This document shows positions 26,854 to 35,025 of a DNA stretch of 64,000 nucleotides, in pieces; position 1 is the stretch's first letter; the number at the start of each line of letters is the position of its first letter. This DNA comes from Pseudomonas putida (GTDB lineage: Bacteria > Pseudomonadota > Gammaproteobacteria > Pseudomonadales > Pseudomonadaceae): positions 37,654-101,653 of the forward strand of contig NZ_BSKJ01000004.1 in assembly GCF_030159595.1 (NCBI RefSeq), in the 5' to 3' direction. The notes below the pieces were generated by a model, which did not search any database, was not told the origin of the DNA, and saw only the letters and a program-made list of their open reading frames with translations. The position numbers and the translations under genes were made by a program.

Positions 26854-28104
26854 ATGAAGGGCCAATACATCACCCTCGCTGCCGATTCCGGCGAGCACTT
26901 CCAGGCTTACCTGGCCACTTCGATCGATGGCCGTGGCCCGGGCGTGGTGCTGTGCCAGGAGATTTTCGGCGTCAACGCGGCCATGCGCGAGGTGGCCGAT
27001 CACCTGGCGCAGGAGGGTTATACGGTGCTGGTGCCAGACCTGTACTGGCGTCAGGAGCCAGGGGTAGACCTGGCTTATACCGAAGCCGACTTCCAGCGCG
27101 CCTTCGCCCTGTACCAGGCGTTCGACGAGGCACTTGGTGTGCGCGATATCGCCGCCAGCCTGCGACACCTGCGCAGCATGGAGGCCTGCAGTGCAGATGG
27201 CCTGGGCGTGGTCGGCTATTGCCTCGGCGGCAAGCTGGCCTACCTGGCGGCGTGTCGATTGCCCGAAGTGGCCTGCGCCGTGGGTTACTACGGCGTCGGC
27301 ATCGAGAAGGCGTTGCATGAACTGGAAGGCCTGACAGGCCGCCTGGTGCTGCACTTTGCCGAACGGGACTCGTTCTGCCAGGCCGATGCCCGCGAAGCGA
27401 TCATCAGTGCACTGCATCAGAAGCCTGGCACCGAGGCCTATGTCTATCCTGGCGTAGACCATGCTTTCGCCCGCCCCGCAAGCGATCACTACCACAAGCC
27501 CTCGGCCTTGCTCGCCCATGAACGCAGTATCGCCGCGCTGCGCCGTACCATCGGCCCGGACTACAACCTGTCGGCGTTGTGGGACGAGCATGTTCGTCAT
27601 GAGTTCGATACCCGTGATGTGCCGGCGACCATGGCCACCATGGTCCCGCAGCCTTACGTCAACCATATCCCGACCATGACCGGCGGGGTTGGCTATCGCG
27701 AGCTGGCGCGTTTCTACCGTTACCACTTCGTGCATGGCAACCCGAAGGACATGGCACTGACGCCGATCTCGCGCACCGTGGGTGCGTCGCAGATCGTCGA
27801 CGAATTCGTCATGAGCTTCACCCACGACCAGGAGATCGACTGGATGCTGCCGGGCGTGGCGCCTACTGGGCGCTTTGTCGAGATTCCGATGCTCGGTGTG
27901 GTCAAGTTCCGTGGGCCCAAGCTCTACCACGAACATATCTACTGGGACCAGGCCAGCGTGCTGGTGCAGGTCGGCTTGCTCGACCCCACCGGCTTGCCGG
28001 TGGCGGGTGTGCAAACCGCGCACAAACTGCTGGACGAGACGCTGCCATCCAACACCCTGATGCCGCGTTGGCCCAGCAGCGCCAACCTGCCGATCGAGGG
28101 GTGA
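26854..28104 (+). CDS. iifA: Dienelactone hydrolase/NTF2-like fusion, IifA-like (indole pathway)
   Basis: From the ATG at 26854 (GGAG 8 bases upstream) the protein has 416 residues; an ATG two codons earlier has too short a spacing. Residues 1 to about 225 are a dienelactone-hydrolase fold with the triad Cys123 (GYCLGGK), Asp172 (ERDSF) and His203 (VDHAF), and the conserved QEIFGVN. Residues about 225-416 resemble an NTF2/SnoaL-type fold (ELARFYRYHFVHGNPKDM, VDEFVMSFTHDQEIDWMLPG). In indole degraders the equivalent protein, IifA, converts 3-hydroxyindolin-2-one to anthranilate without a cofactor. The assignment rests on the gene order with the SDR, monooxygenase and flavin reductase that follow, and on antABC nearby. 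Confidence 0.65.
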   Translation: MKGQYITLAADSGEHFQAYLATSIDGRGPGVVLCQEIFGVNAAMREVADHLAQEGYTVLVPDLYWRQEPGVDLAYTEADFQRAFALYQAFDEALGVRDIAASLRHLRSMEACSADGLGVVGYCLGGKLAYLAACRLPEVACAVGYYGVGIEKALHELEGLTGRLVLHFAERDSFCQADAREAIISALHQKPGTEAYVYPGVDHAFARPASDHYHKPSALLAHERSIAALRRTIGPDYNLSALWDEHVRHEFDTRDVPATMATMVPQPYVNHIPTMTGGVGYRELARFYRYHFVHGNPKDMALTPISRTVGASQIVDEFVMSFTHDQEIDWMLPGVAPTGRFVEIPMLGVVKFRGPKLYHEHIYWDQASVLVQVGLLDPTGLPVAGVQTAHKLLDETLPSNTLMPRWPSSANLPIEG

Positions 28105-28107
28105 GCC

Positions 28108-28893
28108 ATGCATGTGAATCTGGCGGGGAAGGTAGCGGTGATCAGTGGCGGTGCGACCCTGATCGGGGCTGCAGTGGCTGAGACGCTGGTAGCTGCGGGG
28201 GCGCGGGTGGCGCTGCTGGACATCGACCACAAAGGTGCCGACGTGGCGTCGGGCTTCGCTGAGGCGGGCATGTTCGTGGCGCTGGACCTGACCGACGACG
28301 TCGCCATCGGGCAGGCGGTCGGTACGGTGAAGCAGCGTTGGGGGCGGGTGGACATGGTGATCAACCTGGCCTGTAGCTACCTCGACCAGGGCTTCGCTTC
28401 CGACCGAGCCGAGTGGCTACGCGCCCTGGATATCAACCTGGTTTCAGCGGTGCAGCTGGTGCGCGCACTGCACGACGAACTCAAGGCCAGTGGCGGGGTG
28501 GTGGTCAACTTCACCTCGATTTCCGCCGGCTGTGCGCAAACCGGGCGTTGGTTGTACCCGGTGTCCAAGGCGGCCATCAAGCAATTGACCCGCTGCATGG
28601 CCATGGACCTGGCCACCGACGGCATCCGGGTCAACTCGGTGTCGCCGGGCTGGACCTGGTCGCGGGTCATCGCCGAGGTGAGTGGCGGTGACCGCGACAA
28701 GGCCGACCGGGTGGCCGCCGACTATCACCTGCTGGGGCGGCTGGGTGACCCGGCCGAGGTGGCCCAGGTGGTGGCGTTTCTCTGCTCGCCAGCGGCCAGT
28801 TTCGTCACCGGTGCCGACTATGCGGTGGACGGTGGCTACTCGGTGATGGGGCCGGAACGCAACGTCCCAGCCATTCCACGGCTGGCCGAATAA
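28108..28893 (+). CDS. iifB: SDR dehydrogenase, IifB-like (indole pathway)
   Basis: A 261-residue classical SDR starting 3 bases after the previous stop, with GAGGGG upstream. The cofactor loop is SGGATLIG (13-20), in place of the usual TGGxxGIG. The structural NNAG motif is altered to NLAC (86-89). Tyr150 and Lys154 (YPVSK) are present, and an Asp after the second strand (LLDID) suggests NAD. In the iif pathway the SDR oxidises indole-2,3-dihydrodiol to 3-hydroxyindolin-2-one. The function is inferred from order and neighbours. Confidence 0.65.
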   Translation: MHVNLAGKVAVISGGATLIGAAVAETLVAAGARVALLDIDHKGADVASGFAEAGMFVALDLTDDVAIGQAVGTVKQRWGRVDMVINLACSYLDQGFASDRAEWLRALDINLVSAVQLVRALHDELKASGGVVVNFTSISAGCAQTGRWLYPVSKAAIKQLTRCMAMDLATDGIRVNSVSPGWTWSRVIAEVSGGDRDKADRVAADYHLLGRLGDPAEVAQVVAFLCSPAASFVTGADYAVDGGYSVMGPERNVPAIPRLAE

Positions 28894-28970
28894 GGCTGGC
28901 GAAAGCGTTATTCCAGCGCGTGCCGAGCGCGCTGCATTTCACACAGCAATCGAACAACAGGAGACACTCC

Positions 28971-30209
28971 ATGCGTCGTATCGCCATCGTCGGGGCCGGC
29001 CAGGCCGGCCTGCAACTGGGGCTCGGGCTGCTTGCCCAGGGCTACCAGGTGAGCATCACCACCAACCGCACCGCTGAACAGATACGCACCGGCAAGGTGA
29101 TGTCCAGCCAATGCATGTTCAACACCGCCTTGCAAACCGAACGGGACTTGGGCCTCAATTTCTGGGAAGAGCAGTGCCCCGCCGTGGAAGGCATCGGCCT
29201 CTGCGTGCCACACCCCGAACAGCCGGGCAGCAAGCTGATCGACTGGAGTGCGCGGCTTGAGCGCTACGCCCAGGCCGTGGATCAGCGCCTGAAGATGCCT
29301 GCGTGGATGGATGAGTTCGTCCGCCGTGGCGGCGAGTTGACCATCCAGGACGTTGGCGTCGAAGCGCTGGAAGCGCTGGCGGTCAGCCACGACCTGGTGC
29401 TGCTGGCGGCAGGGAAGGGCGAGATCGTCAACCTGTTCCCCAAGGATGCTGAGCGCACCCGCTTCAGCCAGCCACAGCGGGCCCTGGCGCTGACCTATGT
29501 GAAGGGCATGACGCCGATGTCGCCCTATTCGCGGGTGGCTTTCAACCTGATTCCGGGCGTGGGCGAGTACTTCGTGTTCCCGGCGCTGACCTTGAACGGA
29601 CCGTGCGAAATCATGGTGTTTGAAGGCGTTCCTGGCGGCCCGATGGACTGCTGGCAGGATGTGCAAGGCCCTGAGCAGCATTTGCAACGCAGCCTGGAGA
29701 TTATCCGCCGTTATGTGCCTTGGGAGGCCGAGCGCTGCCGCAATGTCGAGCTGACCGATGCCGGTGGCGTGCTGGCCGGGCGCTTCACACCGATGGTGCG
29801 CAAGCCGGTGCTGCAACTGCCGTCAGGCTTGCCGGTGTTCGGCATGGCGGATGCCTTGGTAGTCAACGACCCGATCACCGGCCAGGGCTCCAACAACGCC
29901 GCCAAGTGCAGCAAGGTCTACCTCGACGCCATCGTCGCCCATGGCGACCAGGCCTTCACCCCGCAATGGATGGTGCAGACCTTCGAGCGTTACTGGGACT
30001 ACGCCCAGCATGTGGTCGGCTGGACCAACAGCATGCTGCTACCGCCCCCCGCGCACCTGTTGCAGTTGCTTGGCGCTGCCGGCAAGTCCCAGGCGCTGGC
30101 TTCGGTCATCGCCAACAATTTCGACGATCCGCGGCAATTCGCCCCCTGGTGGTTCGATGCCCAGGCCTGCCAGGCCTTCGTTGACAAGCTGTGCCAGCAA
30201 GCTGCCTGA
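28971..30209 (+). CDS. iifC: StyA-type flavin monooxygenase, probable indole oxygenase (IifC-like)
   Basis: A 412-residue FADH2-dependent monooxygenase of the styrene/indole monooxygenase group. The FAD-binding loop is GAGQAG (8-13), and the C-terminal flavin region contains DALVVNDPITGQGSNNAAKC. These group E enzymes take reduced FAD from a separate reductase, which is encoded next. AGGAG precedes the ATG. In a styrene operon it would be followed by styC and styD; here the neighbours are a dienelactone-hydrolase fusion, an SDR and antABC, which fits indole oxidation better. Indole-to-indigo colour would be a side activity. Confidence 0.75.
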   Translation: MRRIAIVGAGQAGLQLGLGLLAQGYQVSITTNRTAEQIRTGKVMSSQCMFNTALQTERDLGLNFWEEQCPAVEGIGLCVPHPEQPGSKLIDWSARLERYAQAVDQRLKMPAWMDEFVRRGGELTIQDVGVEALEALAVSHDLVLLAAGKGEIVNLFPKDAERTRFSQPQRALALTYVKGMTPMSPYSRVAFNLIPGVGEYFVFPALTLNGPCEIMVFEGVPGGPMDCWQDVQGPEQHLQRSLEIIRRYVPWEAERCRNVELTDAGGVLAGRFTPMVRKPVLQLPSGLPVFGMADALVVNDPITGQGSNNAAKCSKVYLDAIVAHGDQAFTPQWMVQTFERYWDYAQHVVGWTNSMLLPPPAHLLQLLGAAGKSQALASVIANNFDDPRQFAPWWFDAQACQAFVDKLCQQAA

Positions 30210-30215
30210 GGAACC

Positions 30216-30755
30216 ATGAGCATGAACGCAATGCATTTGCCTTACGACCTGATCGCCGCCGACGGCAGCGAGCCACGAGCCCTGCGCAACCTGCTCGGGC
30301 AGTTCGCCACCGGGGTCACGGTGGTCACTACCCGGGGTAGCGACGGGCGCAAGGTGGGGATGACCGCCAACTCGTTTTCCTCGGTGTCGCTGGAGCCGCC
30401 GCTGGTGCTTTGGAGCCTGGCGCGCACGGCACCGAGTGTGAGCGACTTCCTGGCCGCCAGCCACTTCGCCATCAACGTGCTGGGCAGCGACCAACACGGC
30501 TTGTCCGGGCATTTTGCGCGGCCGGCAGCGGACAAGTTCGCCGGCATCGAGCATGCCGAGGCGACCGCCGGCGTGCCGCTGCTCGACGGTGCCATCGCCA
30601 CCCTGGTGTGCCGCAACCTGACCCAGTACGAGGGCGGTGATCACCTGATCTTCCTCGGTGAAATCGAGCACTACCGATACAGCGGCGGAGAACCGCTGGT
30701 CTTCCATGCCGGGCAGTACCGGGTTGCCGTCGCGCATCCCGAACTCGGCCGTTGA
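30216..30755 (+). CDS. iifD: Flavin reductase, partner of the monooxygenase (IifD/StyB-like)
   Basis: A 179-residue flavin reductase of the HpaC/StyB family. Typical marks are ALRNLLGQFATGVTVVTTRG, VGMTANSFSSVSLEPPLVLW, FAINVLGSDQ, and the C-terminal GEIEHYRYSGGEPLVFHAGQ. It supplies reduced flavin to the monooxygenase encoded 6 bases upstream. The upstream gene's stop overlaps its GAGGA ribosome-binding sequence, implying coupled translation. A second ATG at 30222 is an alternative start. Confidence 0.85.
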   Translation: MSMNAMHLPYDLIAADGSEPRALRNLLGQFATGVTVVTTRGSDGRKVGMTANSFSSVSLEPPLVLWSLARTAPSVSDFLAASHFAINVLGSDQHGLSGHFARPAADKFAGIEHAEATAGVPLLDGAIATLVCRNLTQYEGGDHLIFLGEIEHYRYSGGEPLVFHAGQYRVAVAHPELGR

Positions 30756-30791
30756 GTCTCCTGCCACTAAAAACAACATGTGGAGCCTTGC

Positions 30792-31724
30792 ATGAACAAC
30801 ATCCGTTACCTGGCCTGCGCCCTTGCGCTGGGCAGTGGTGCGGCCCAGGCGTATGACCTGCCGGTGGTCAACCTGGGCCTTACCAGCTTTCTCGACGGCG
30901 GCCTGCCGGCGGGGCCTGGCTGGTACCTGCAACAGTACTTCCAGAACTACAGCGCGAACCGGCTGGTGGACAAGAACGGCGACAAGCTGGGTTTGCCCAA
31001 GACCCAACTGGACTATCAGGTGGCGGTGACCCAGGTCAGCTACCTGTCCGAGCTGCGCCTTGGTAACGCCAGCCTGGGCCTGAACACGGTGTTGCCCCTT
31101 GTTACCCGGATGAAGGTCGACGATGGCTTGAACAATGCAGCCCTGAAGGACCAGGGCGGGGTCGGCGACTGGCTGATCGGGCCGTTCATCCAGTTCGACC
31201 CGATCATGGGGCCGGACGGCCCACGCTTTGTCCACCGCATCGAGCTGCAGGTCAACCTGCCCACCGGCGAGTACAGCGACAAGAAGGACATCAACCCTGG
31301 CAACAACGCGGTGTCTTTCAACCCCTATTGGGCGGCGACTTACTGGTTCACCCCCGACTGGACCGCGTCGGTGCGTGCGCACTACCTGTACAACTTCAAG
31401 AACCACGACCCTGGCTACGGCTTTGGCGATGCCGGCGATATCCAGGCTGGCCAGGCGTTGCACGCCAACTTCGCCACTGAGTATGCAGTTACCCCGCAAC
31501 TGCGGCTGGGCATCAACGGCTACTGGCTCAAGCAGATCAGTGACACCCGGGTTGATGGCCATGACGTGTCCGGGCGCCGAGAAAAGGTCTGGGCCATCGG
31601 GCCGGGCGGGATGTACAGCTTTTCCAAGGACGATCACCTGGTATTCAACGCCTACTTCGAGCAGGACGTGGAAAACCGCCCGGACGGTTCGAGGCTGCAG
31701 GTGCGTTACATCCACCACTTCTGA
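30792..31724 (+). CDS. Outer-membrane channel of the phenol/aromatic MetA-pathway (SphA-like) family
   Basis: A 310-residue protein with a short signal peptide (MNNIRYLACALALGSGAAQA) and many amphipathic beta strands, ending in Phe (VRYIHHF), as expected for an outer-membrane barrel. Patterns such as LNTVLPLVTRMKVDDGL, FVHRIELQVNLPTGEYSDKK and NPYWAATYWFTPDWTASVRA are typical of the MetA-pathway/SphA transporter family. It is the last gene of the iif-like unit and probably admits the aromatic substrate. A strong terminator follows 32 bases after its stop. Confidence 0.8.
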   Translation: MNNIRYLACALALGSGAAQAYDLPVVNLGLTSFLDGGLPAGPGWYLQQYFQNYSANRLVDKNGDKLGLPKTQLDYQVAVTQVSYLSELRLGNASLGLNTVLPLVTRMKVDDGLNNAALKDQGGVGDWLIGPFIQFDPIMGPDGPRFVHRIELQVNLPTGEYSDKKDINPGNNAVSFNPYWAATYWFTPDWTASVRAHYLYNFKNHDPGYGFGDAGDIQAGQALHANFATEYAVTPQLRLGINGYWLKQISDTRVDGHDVSGRREKVWAIGPGGMYSFSKDDHLVFNAYFEQDVENRPDGSRLQVRYIHHF

Positions 31725-31756
31725 TTGAAGCGGCGTGTGCGCCTTGATGAGACGTT

Positions 31757-31785
31757 GGCCTGCCCTTGTGGCAGGCCTTTTTTTT
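31757..31785 (+). terminator. Rho-independent terminator of the iif-like operon
   Basis: Perfect 8-bp stem GGCCTGCC/GGCAGGCC with a CTTGT loop, followed directly by eight T residues. Confidence 0.92.
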
Positions 31786-31828
31786 AAGGCGTGCTTGGCA
31801 CGGCAGGGCGTGTCCCAGAATGAATTAA

Positions 31829-31856
31829 GCCCAGGCATTCCAGGAAATGCCCAGGC
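31829..31856 (-). terminator. Terminator-like hairpin after antC
   Basis: Read on the minus strand, an 11-bp stem (two G-U pairs, six-base loop) about 40 bases after the antC stop is followed by TTAATTC. The T-run is weak. Confidence 0.45.
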
Positions 31857-31896
31857 TCATGATGGTTACACCTATGTAATGCTGTTACTTCAGCTG

Positions 31897-32928
31897 TCAG
31901 CGTCGGCTGGCGCTTTGCAGGAACTTCTCGGCATAAACCTGTACCCCGGCCGGCGCCTGCTCGGCGACCCAGACCTTCACGGCTTCGACCATGGGTGGCG
32001 GGCCGCACAGGTACATGTCGAACGGCATGGCGGTCAGGCGTTCACGGTCGAAATGCTCGTGGATATAACCGCGCCGCCCGTTCCAGCCGGCGCCGGGCTG
32101 GCTGACCACCTGGGTGAACTCGAAGCCGGGGATACGCTCGCGCAGGGCCTCCAGGCGCGCGGTTTCGCACAGGTCGGCTTCCTGGCTCACACCGTAGAAC
32201 AGCTGGATCGGATGGCCGCAATCGCCGCGCTCGGCGATATCGTCGAGCATGCCAAGGAACGCCGACAGGCCAGTGCCGCCCGCTACCATCACCAACGGCC
32301 GTTCCACCTGGCGCAGGTAGAAGCTGCCCAGCGGCGCCTCCAGCAGCATCTGCATGCCGGGCGTGCAGTGCTCGCGCAGGAAGGTGCTCATCACACCGTC
32401 TGGCAACAAGCGGATCAGGAACTGCAACTGGTTGCCAGGGTTTGGCCGGTTGGCGAAGGAATAGGCGCGCCATTGGTCGGTGCCGGGCACTTGCAGGCGG
32501 GCGTACTGGCCGGGCAGAAAGTGCAGGGTACCTGGCTGCTCGCCGGCATCCAGGTGGAGAATGGCGGTGCTGGCCGAAACCAGCTCCACGTTGGTCACTT
32601 GGCTGCGCAGCAGGAGCGGTTCGCCAGCATGGCAATGGCTGGAGTCGTGGTCGAAGTAGAAGGTGGCATCGGACTGCACCCGGGTCTGGCAGGCGAGCAT
32701 TTTGCGTTGGGCCAGGTCGCGGGCGCTCAGGGCTTCGTCATCGACGTAGTCCTGCTCGTAGCGGCCGGCCTCGCAGCGGCCCTGGCAGGTGCCGCAGACG
32801 CCTTCACGGCAGTCCAGCGGCAGGCTGATACCTTGGCGCAATGCGGCATCAAGCAGCAGTTCACCCGGCTTGACGGCAATGAAGAAGGTCTTGCCGTCGG
32901 CGAAGCTGAGGGCAACGTTGTGGGTCAT
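31897..32928 (-). CDS. antC: Anthranilate 1,2-dioxygenase reductase component
   Basis: A 343-residue electron-transfer protein. The N-terminal plant-type [2Fe-2S] ferredoxin has Cys40, Cys45, Cys48 (CREGVCGTC) and Cys80. A ferredoxin-NAD reductase part follows, with the FAD motif RAYSFANRP (154-162), NADH motif AGGTGLSAFLGML (216-228) and CGPPPMVEA near the C-terminus. It passes electrons from NADH to the AntAB oxygenase. The BenC family is very similar; AntC was chosen because the ferredoxin stretch (ACQTRVQSDATFYFDHDSS) and the partner subunits match anthranilate systems as I know them. It lies 11 bases after antB. Confidence 0.85.
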   Translation of the reverse strand: MTHNVALSFADGKTFFIAVKPGELLLDAALRQGISLPLDCREGVCGTCQGRCEAGRYEQDYVDDEALSARDLAQRKMLACQTRVQSDATFYFDHDSSHCHAGEPLLLRSQVTNVELVSASTAILHLDAGEQPGTLHFLPGQYARLQVPGTDQWRAYSFANRPNPGNQLQFLIRLLPDGVMSTFLREHCTPGMQMLLEAPLGSFYLRQVERPLVMVAGGTGLSAFLGMLDDIAERGDCGHPIQLFYGVSQEADLCETARLEALRERIPGFEFTQVVSQPGAGWNGRRGYIHEHFDRERLTAMPFDMYLCGPPPMVEAVKVWVAEQAPAGVQVYAEKFLQSASRR

Positions 32929-32939
32929 GGCGGTGGCCC

Positions 32940-33431
32940 TCAGAGGTGGTAGAAGTCGAGCACGGAGTCGATGGTGTCGTTGAGCAGCAGCACATGCTTG
33001 CGGCGAATGCGGAAACTATCGCCGGCCTTTCGCAGGCGGTAGGTGCAGTGACCGAAGAAACTGCTCTGCTGGCCCTGGCGGGCGTACAGGGTGTGCCAGG
33101 CCACGCGTGCTTCGAACTCGCTGTCACCCAGTGCGCGCAGCCGCAGGTTGCTGACCTGGTGCAGCGTGCGCGGCAAAGGCGTGGAGGCTGCAGACTTGCC
33201 GGTGCGCAGGCGGAACACCCGGTCTTCCAGGCCGGAGCGGTCGGCGTAGTAGATGTACGAAAGGCCCTGGTCCGGGTCTTCCACATAGCGGTGCTCGCTG
33301 ATCCACTGCGGCAGGTGGAATTCGCTGTCCGCATCGAACAGCTCCAGGTAGGCGTCCCAGTCCTGGGCGTCGCAGAGCTCGGCCTTGTGGATCAGGAATT
33401 GTTCGATGGCGTAGTGCAGGGTGATGTTCAT
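32940..33431 (-). CDS. antB: Anthranilate 1,2-dioxygenase small subunit
   Basis: A 163-residue beta subunit of an aromatic-ring-hydroxylating dioxygenase (NTF2-like fold). Recognisable are the N-terminal AIEQFLIHKAELCDAQDWDA, and the DFYHL C-terminus common to the BenB/AntB group. It packs with AntA in the alpha3beta3 oxygenase and has no redox centre. Its ATG overlaps the antA stop by 4 bases, so translation is coupled. Confidence 0.87.
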   Translation of the reverse strand: MNITLHYAIEQFLIHKAELCDAQDWDAYLELFDADSEFHLPQWISEHRYVEDPDQGLSYIYYADRSGLEDRVFRLRTGKSAASTPLPRTLHQVSNLRLRALGDSEFEARVAWHTLYARQGQQSSFFGHCTYRLRKAGDSFRIRRKHVLLLNDTIDSVLDFYHL

Positions 33432-34816
33432 GCCTGGACTTCCTTGAGTTGCAGGGCACGGCGCGCCAGCCCTTCCAGCAGCAGGCGCTGCCAGGTGCCG
33501 TGCTGGTTGACGTAGAGCCCTTCGTGGGTGAATTCGCGGCCAGTCAGCACCGGGCGGATGCCCAGCGCCTCGCTGTTGGGCGTGGCGCCGTCAGCCCAGC
33601 GGTGATGCCCGCGCGAGATGTCGCTCCAGCGTTCCAGGCGGGCCTGGAAGCCACGCTGCTGTTCACGGAACTCCACCAGATCGTCCGGCGTGCCCATGCC
33701 CGAGACATTGAAGAAATCCTCGAACTGTCGGATACGGTTGCGCCGATCGGCAGCGGACTCGCCTTTGACCCCGATGCATTGGCTGATGACCTCGGTCTTG
33801 TTCCACGCCACCGGGCGGACGATGCGCAGCTGGGAGCTGATCTGGTCCATGAAGAACAGGCTCGGGTAAATGTTCAGGTTGCGCAGGCGGTGCATCATCC
33901 ATTCGGCGCGGGTCTGCCCGTATTCTTCGACCAACCGCGGCATGACGCTGGCGTAGCCGGGGCGCACGGCGGGGTTGGGCATGTCGCTGAACAGCAGGCT
34001 GTGGCCGTTGTGGAACGTGAACCAGCCATCGTCGGTCTCGGCATCGCCGGCGCCGAGCTTGCTGTAGTCCAGGGTGCTGCCGGTGCCCCCTTTTTCTGCG
34101 TTGACCTGCTGGCGGTGCTGCACCGTGGACACATAGTTGTAGTGCACGGTGGACACATGATAGCCGTCCAGGCCGTTCTCGTTCTGCAGCTTCCAGTTGC
34201 CGTCGTAGGTGTAGGTGGACTTGCCGGGCAGCACTTCGAGTTCGCCGGTGGGCGACTGGGCGACCATCATGTCGAAGAAGATCCGCGCATCGCCAAGGAA
34301 GTCTTCCAGCGATTCGCTGGCCTGGCTGTCGAGGCTGATGAAGACGAAACCCTTGTAGCTCTGGATACGCGCCTTGCGCAGGCCGCGTGTGGCCTTGTCG
34401 AAACCTTCCGGGTACTCGCCGGGGGCCTTGACCTTGACCAGCCGGCCATCGCTCTTGTAGCACCAGGCGTGGAACGGGCAGGTGAAGGTTGACTGGTTGC
34501 CCGCACCCTGGCGGGTCAGGGTGGCGCCACGGTGCTGGCAGGCGTTGATCAGCGCATGCAGTTCGCCATTGCCGTCACGGGTGATGATCATCGGCTGGCG
34601 GCCAGCGCGCAGGGTGATGAAGTCGTTGGGGTTGGCGATTTCACTTTCGTGGCAGGCGTAGATCCACTGCTTCTCGAAGATCAGCTCCATCTCCAGGTCG
34701 AACAGTTCCGGCTCGGTGAAGATATCGCGGGCGATACGGTAAACCCCCTCGACGGGGCGAAAGTCCAGGCAACCCTGGACGTAGGTTTGCCATTGGGTCA
34801 GGCTGCGGGCGCTCAT
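33428..34816 (-). CDS. antA: Anthranilate 1,2-dioxygenase large subunit
   Basis: A 462-residue oxygenase alpha subunit. The Rieske centre is formed by Cys93, His95, Cys113 and His116 (CQHRG and CPFHAW). The catalytic iron ligands His220 and His225 lie in GLDGYHVSTVHYNYVSTVQH, with the bridging Asp217. Long stretches such as KSDGRLVKVKAPGEYPEGFD match AntA as I know it, better than BenA. The enzyme converts anthranilate, NADH and O2 to catechol, CO2 and ammonia. It is the first gene of antABC and is divergent from antR. No catechol ring-cleavage genes are in the window. Confidence 0.88.
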   Translation of the reverse strand: MSARSLTQWQTYVQGCLDFRPVEGVYRIARDIFTEPELFDLEMELIFEKQWIYACHESEIANPNDFITLRAGRQPMIITRDGNGELHALINACQHRGATLTRQGAGNQSTFTCPFHAWCYKSDGRLVKVKAPGEYPEGFDKATRGLRKARIQSYKGFVFISLDSQASESLEDFLGDARIFFDMMVAQSPTGELEVLPGKSTYTYDGNWKLQNENGLDGYHVSTVHYNYVSTVQHRQQVNAEKGGTGSTLDYSKLGAGDAETDDGWFTFHNGHSLLFSDMPNPAVRPGYASVMPRLVEEYGQTRAEWMMHRLRNLNIYPSLFFMDQISSQLRIVRPVAWNKTEVISQCIGVKGESAADRRNRIRQFEDFFNVSGMGTPDDLVEFREQQRGFQARLERWSDISRGHHRWADGATPNSEALGIRPVLTGREFTHEGLYVNQHGTWQRLLLEGLARRALQLKEVQA

Positions 34817-34918
34817 CGGGCGTGTCCTCATTGTTGGGATTGTGTGCAGGATTGAAGCGCTGGCAGCGGGTTGGCTCTAGCCACTAAATGGGCGTTGATC
34901 AGCCATTTTTTCTAGTGT

Positions 34919-34965
34919 TGCAGTGCGTGGATGAGCCGCTTGCAAATAGCTGCACAAAATGGATA
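34919..34965. promoter_or_regulatory. Two XylS/BenR-type half-sites in the antA-antR intergenic region
   Basis: The XylS-family half-site TGCA-N6-GGNTA occurs perfectly at 34951-34965 and with one mismatch at 34919-34933. The two starts are 32 bases apart, about three helical turns. AntR is of this family, so it may bind here. Both sites read in the antR direction, unlike the usual orientation relative to the activated gene. Confidence 0.45.
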
Positions 34966-35025
34966 GTGGCGAGGTCGCACCAGGCTGGACAATCACGCCA
35001 GAGCATTCCTTGACGGGAGATACCC

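Noticed and set aside
26848..30755. Calling the monooxygenase and reductase a styrene styAB operon
   Set aside because: No styrene-oxide isomerase or phenylacetaldehyde dehydrogenase gene is present, and the neighbours fit the indole pathway.
30039..31838. A 599-codon minus-strand frame over the flavin reductase and channel genes
   Set aside because: It is antisense to two clear family members and would run through the terminator at 31757-31785.
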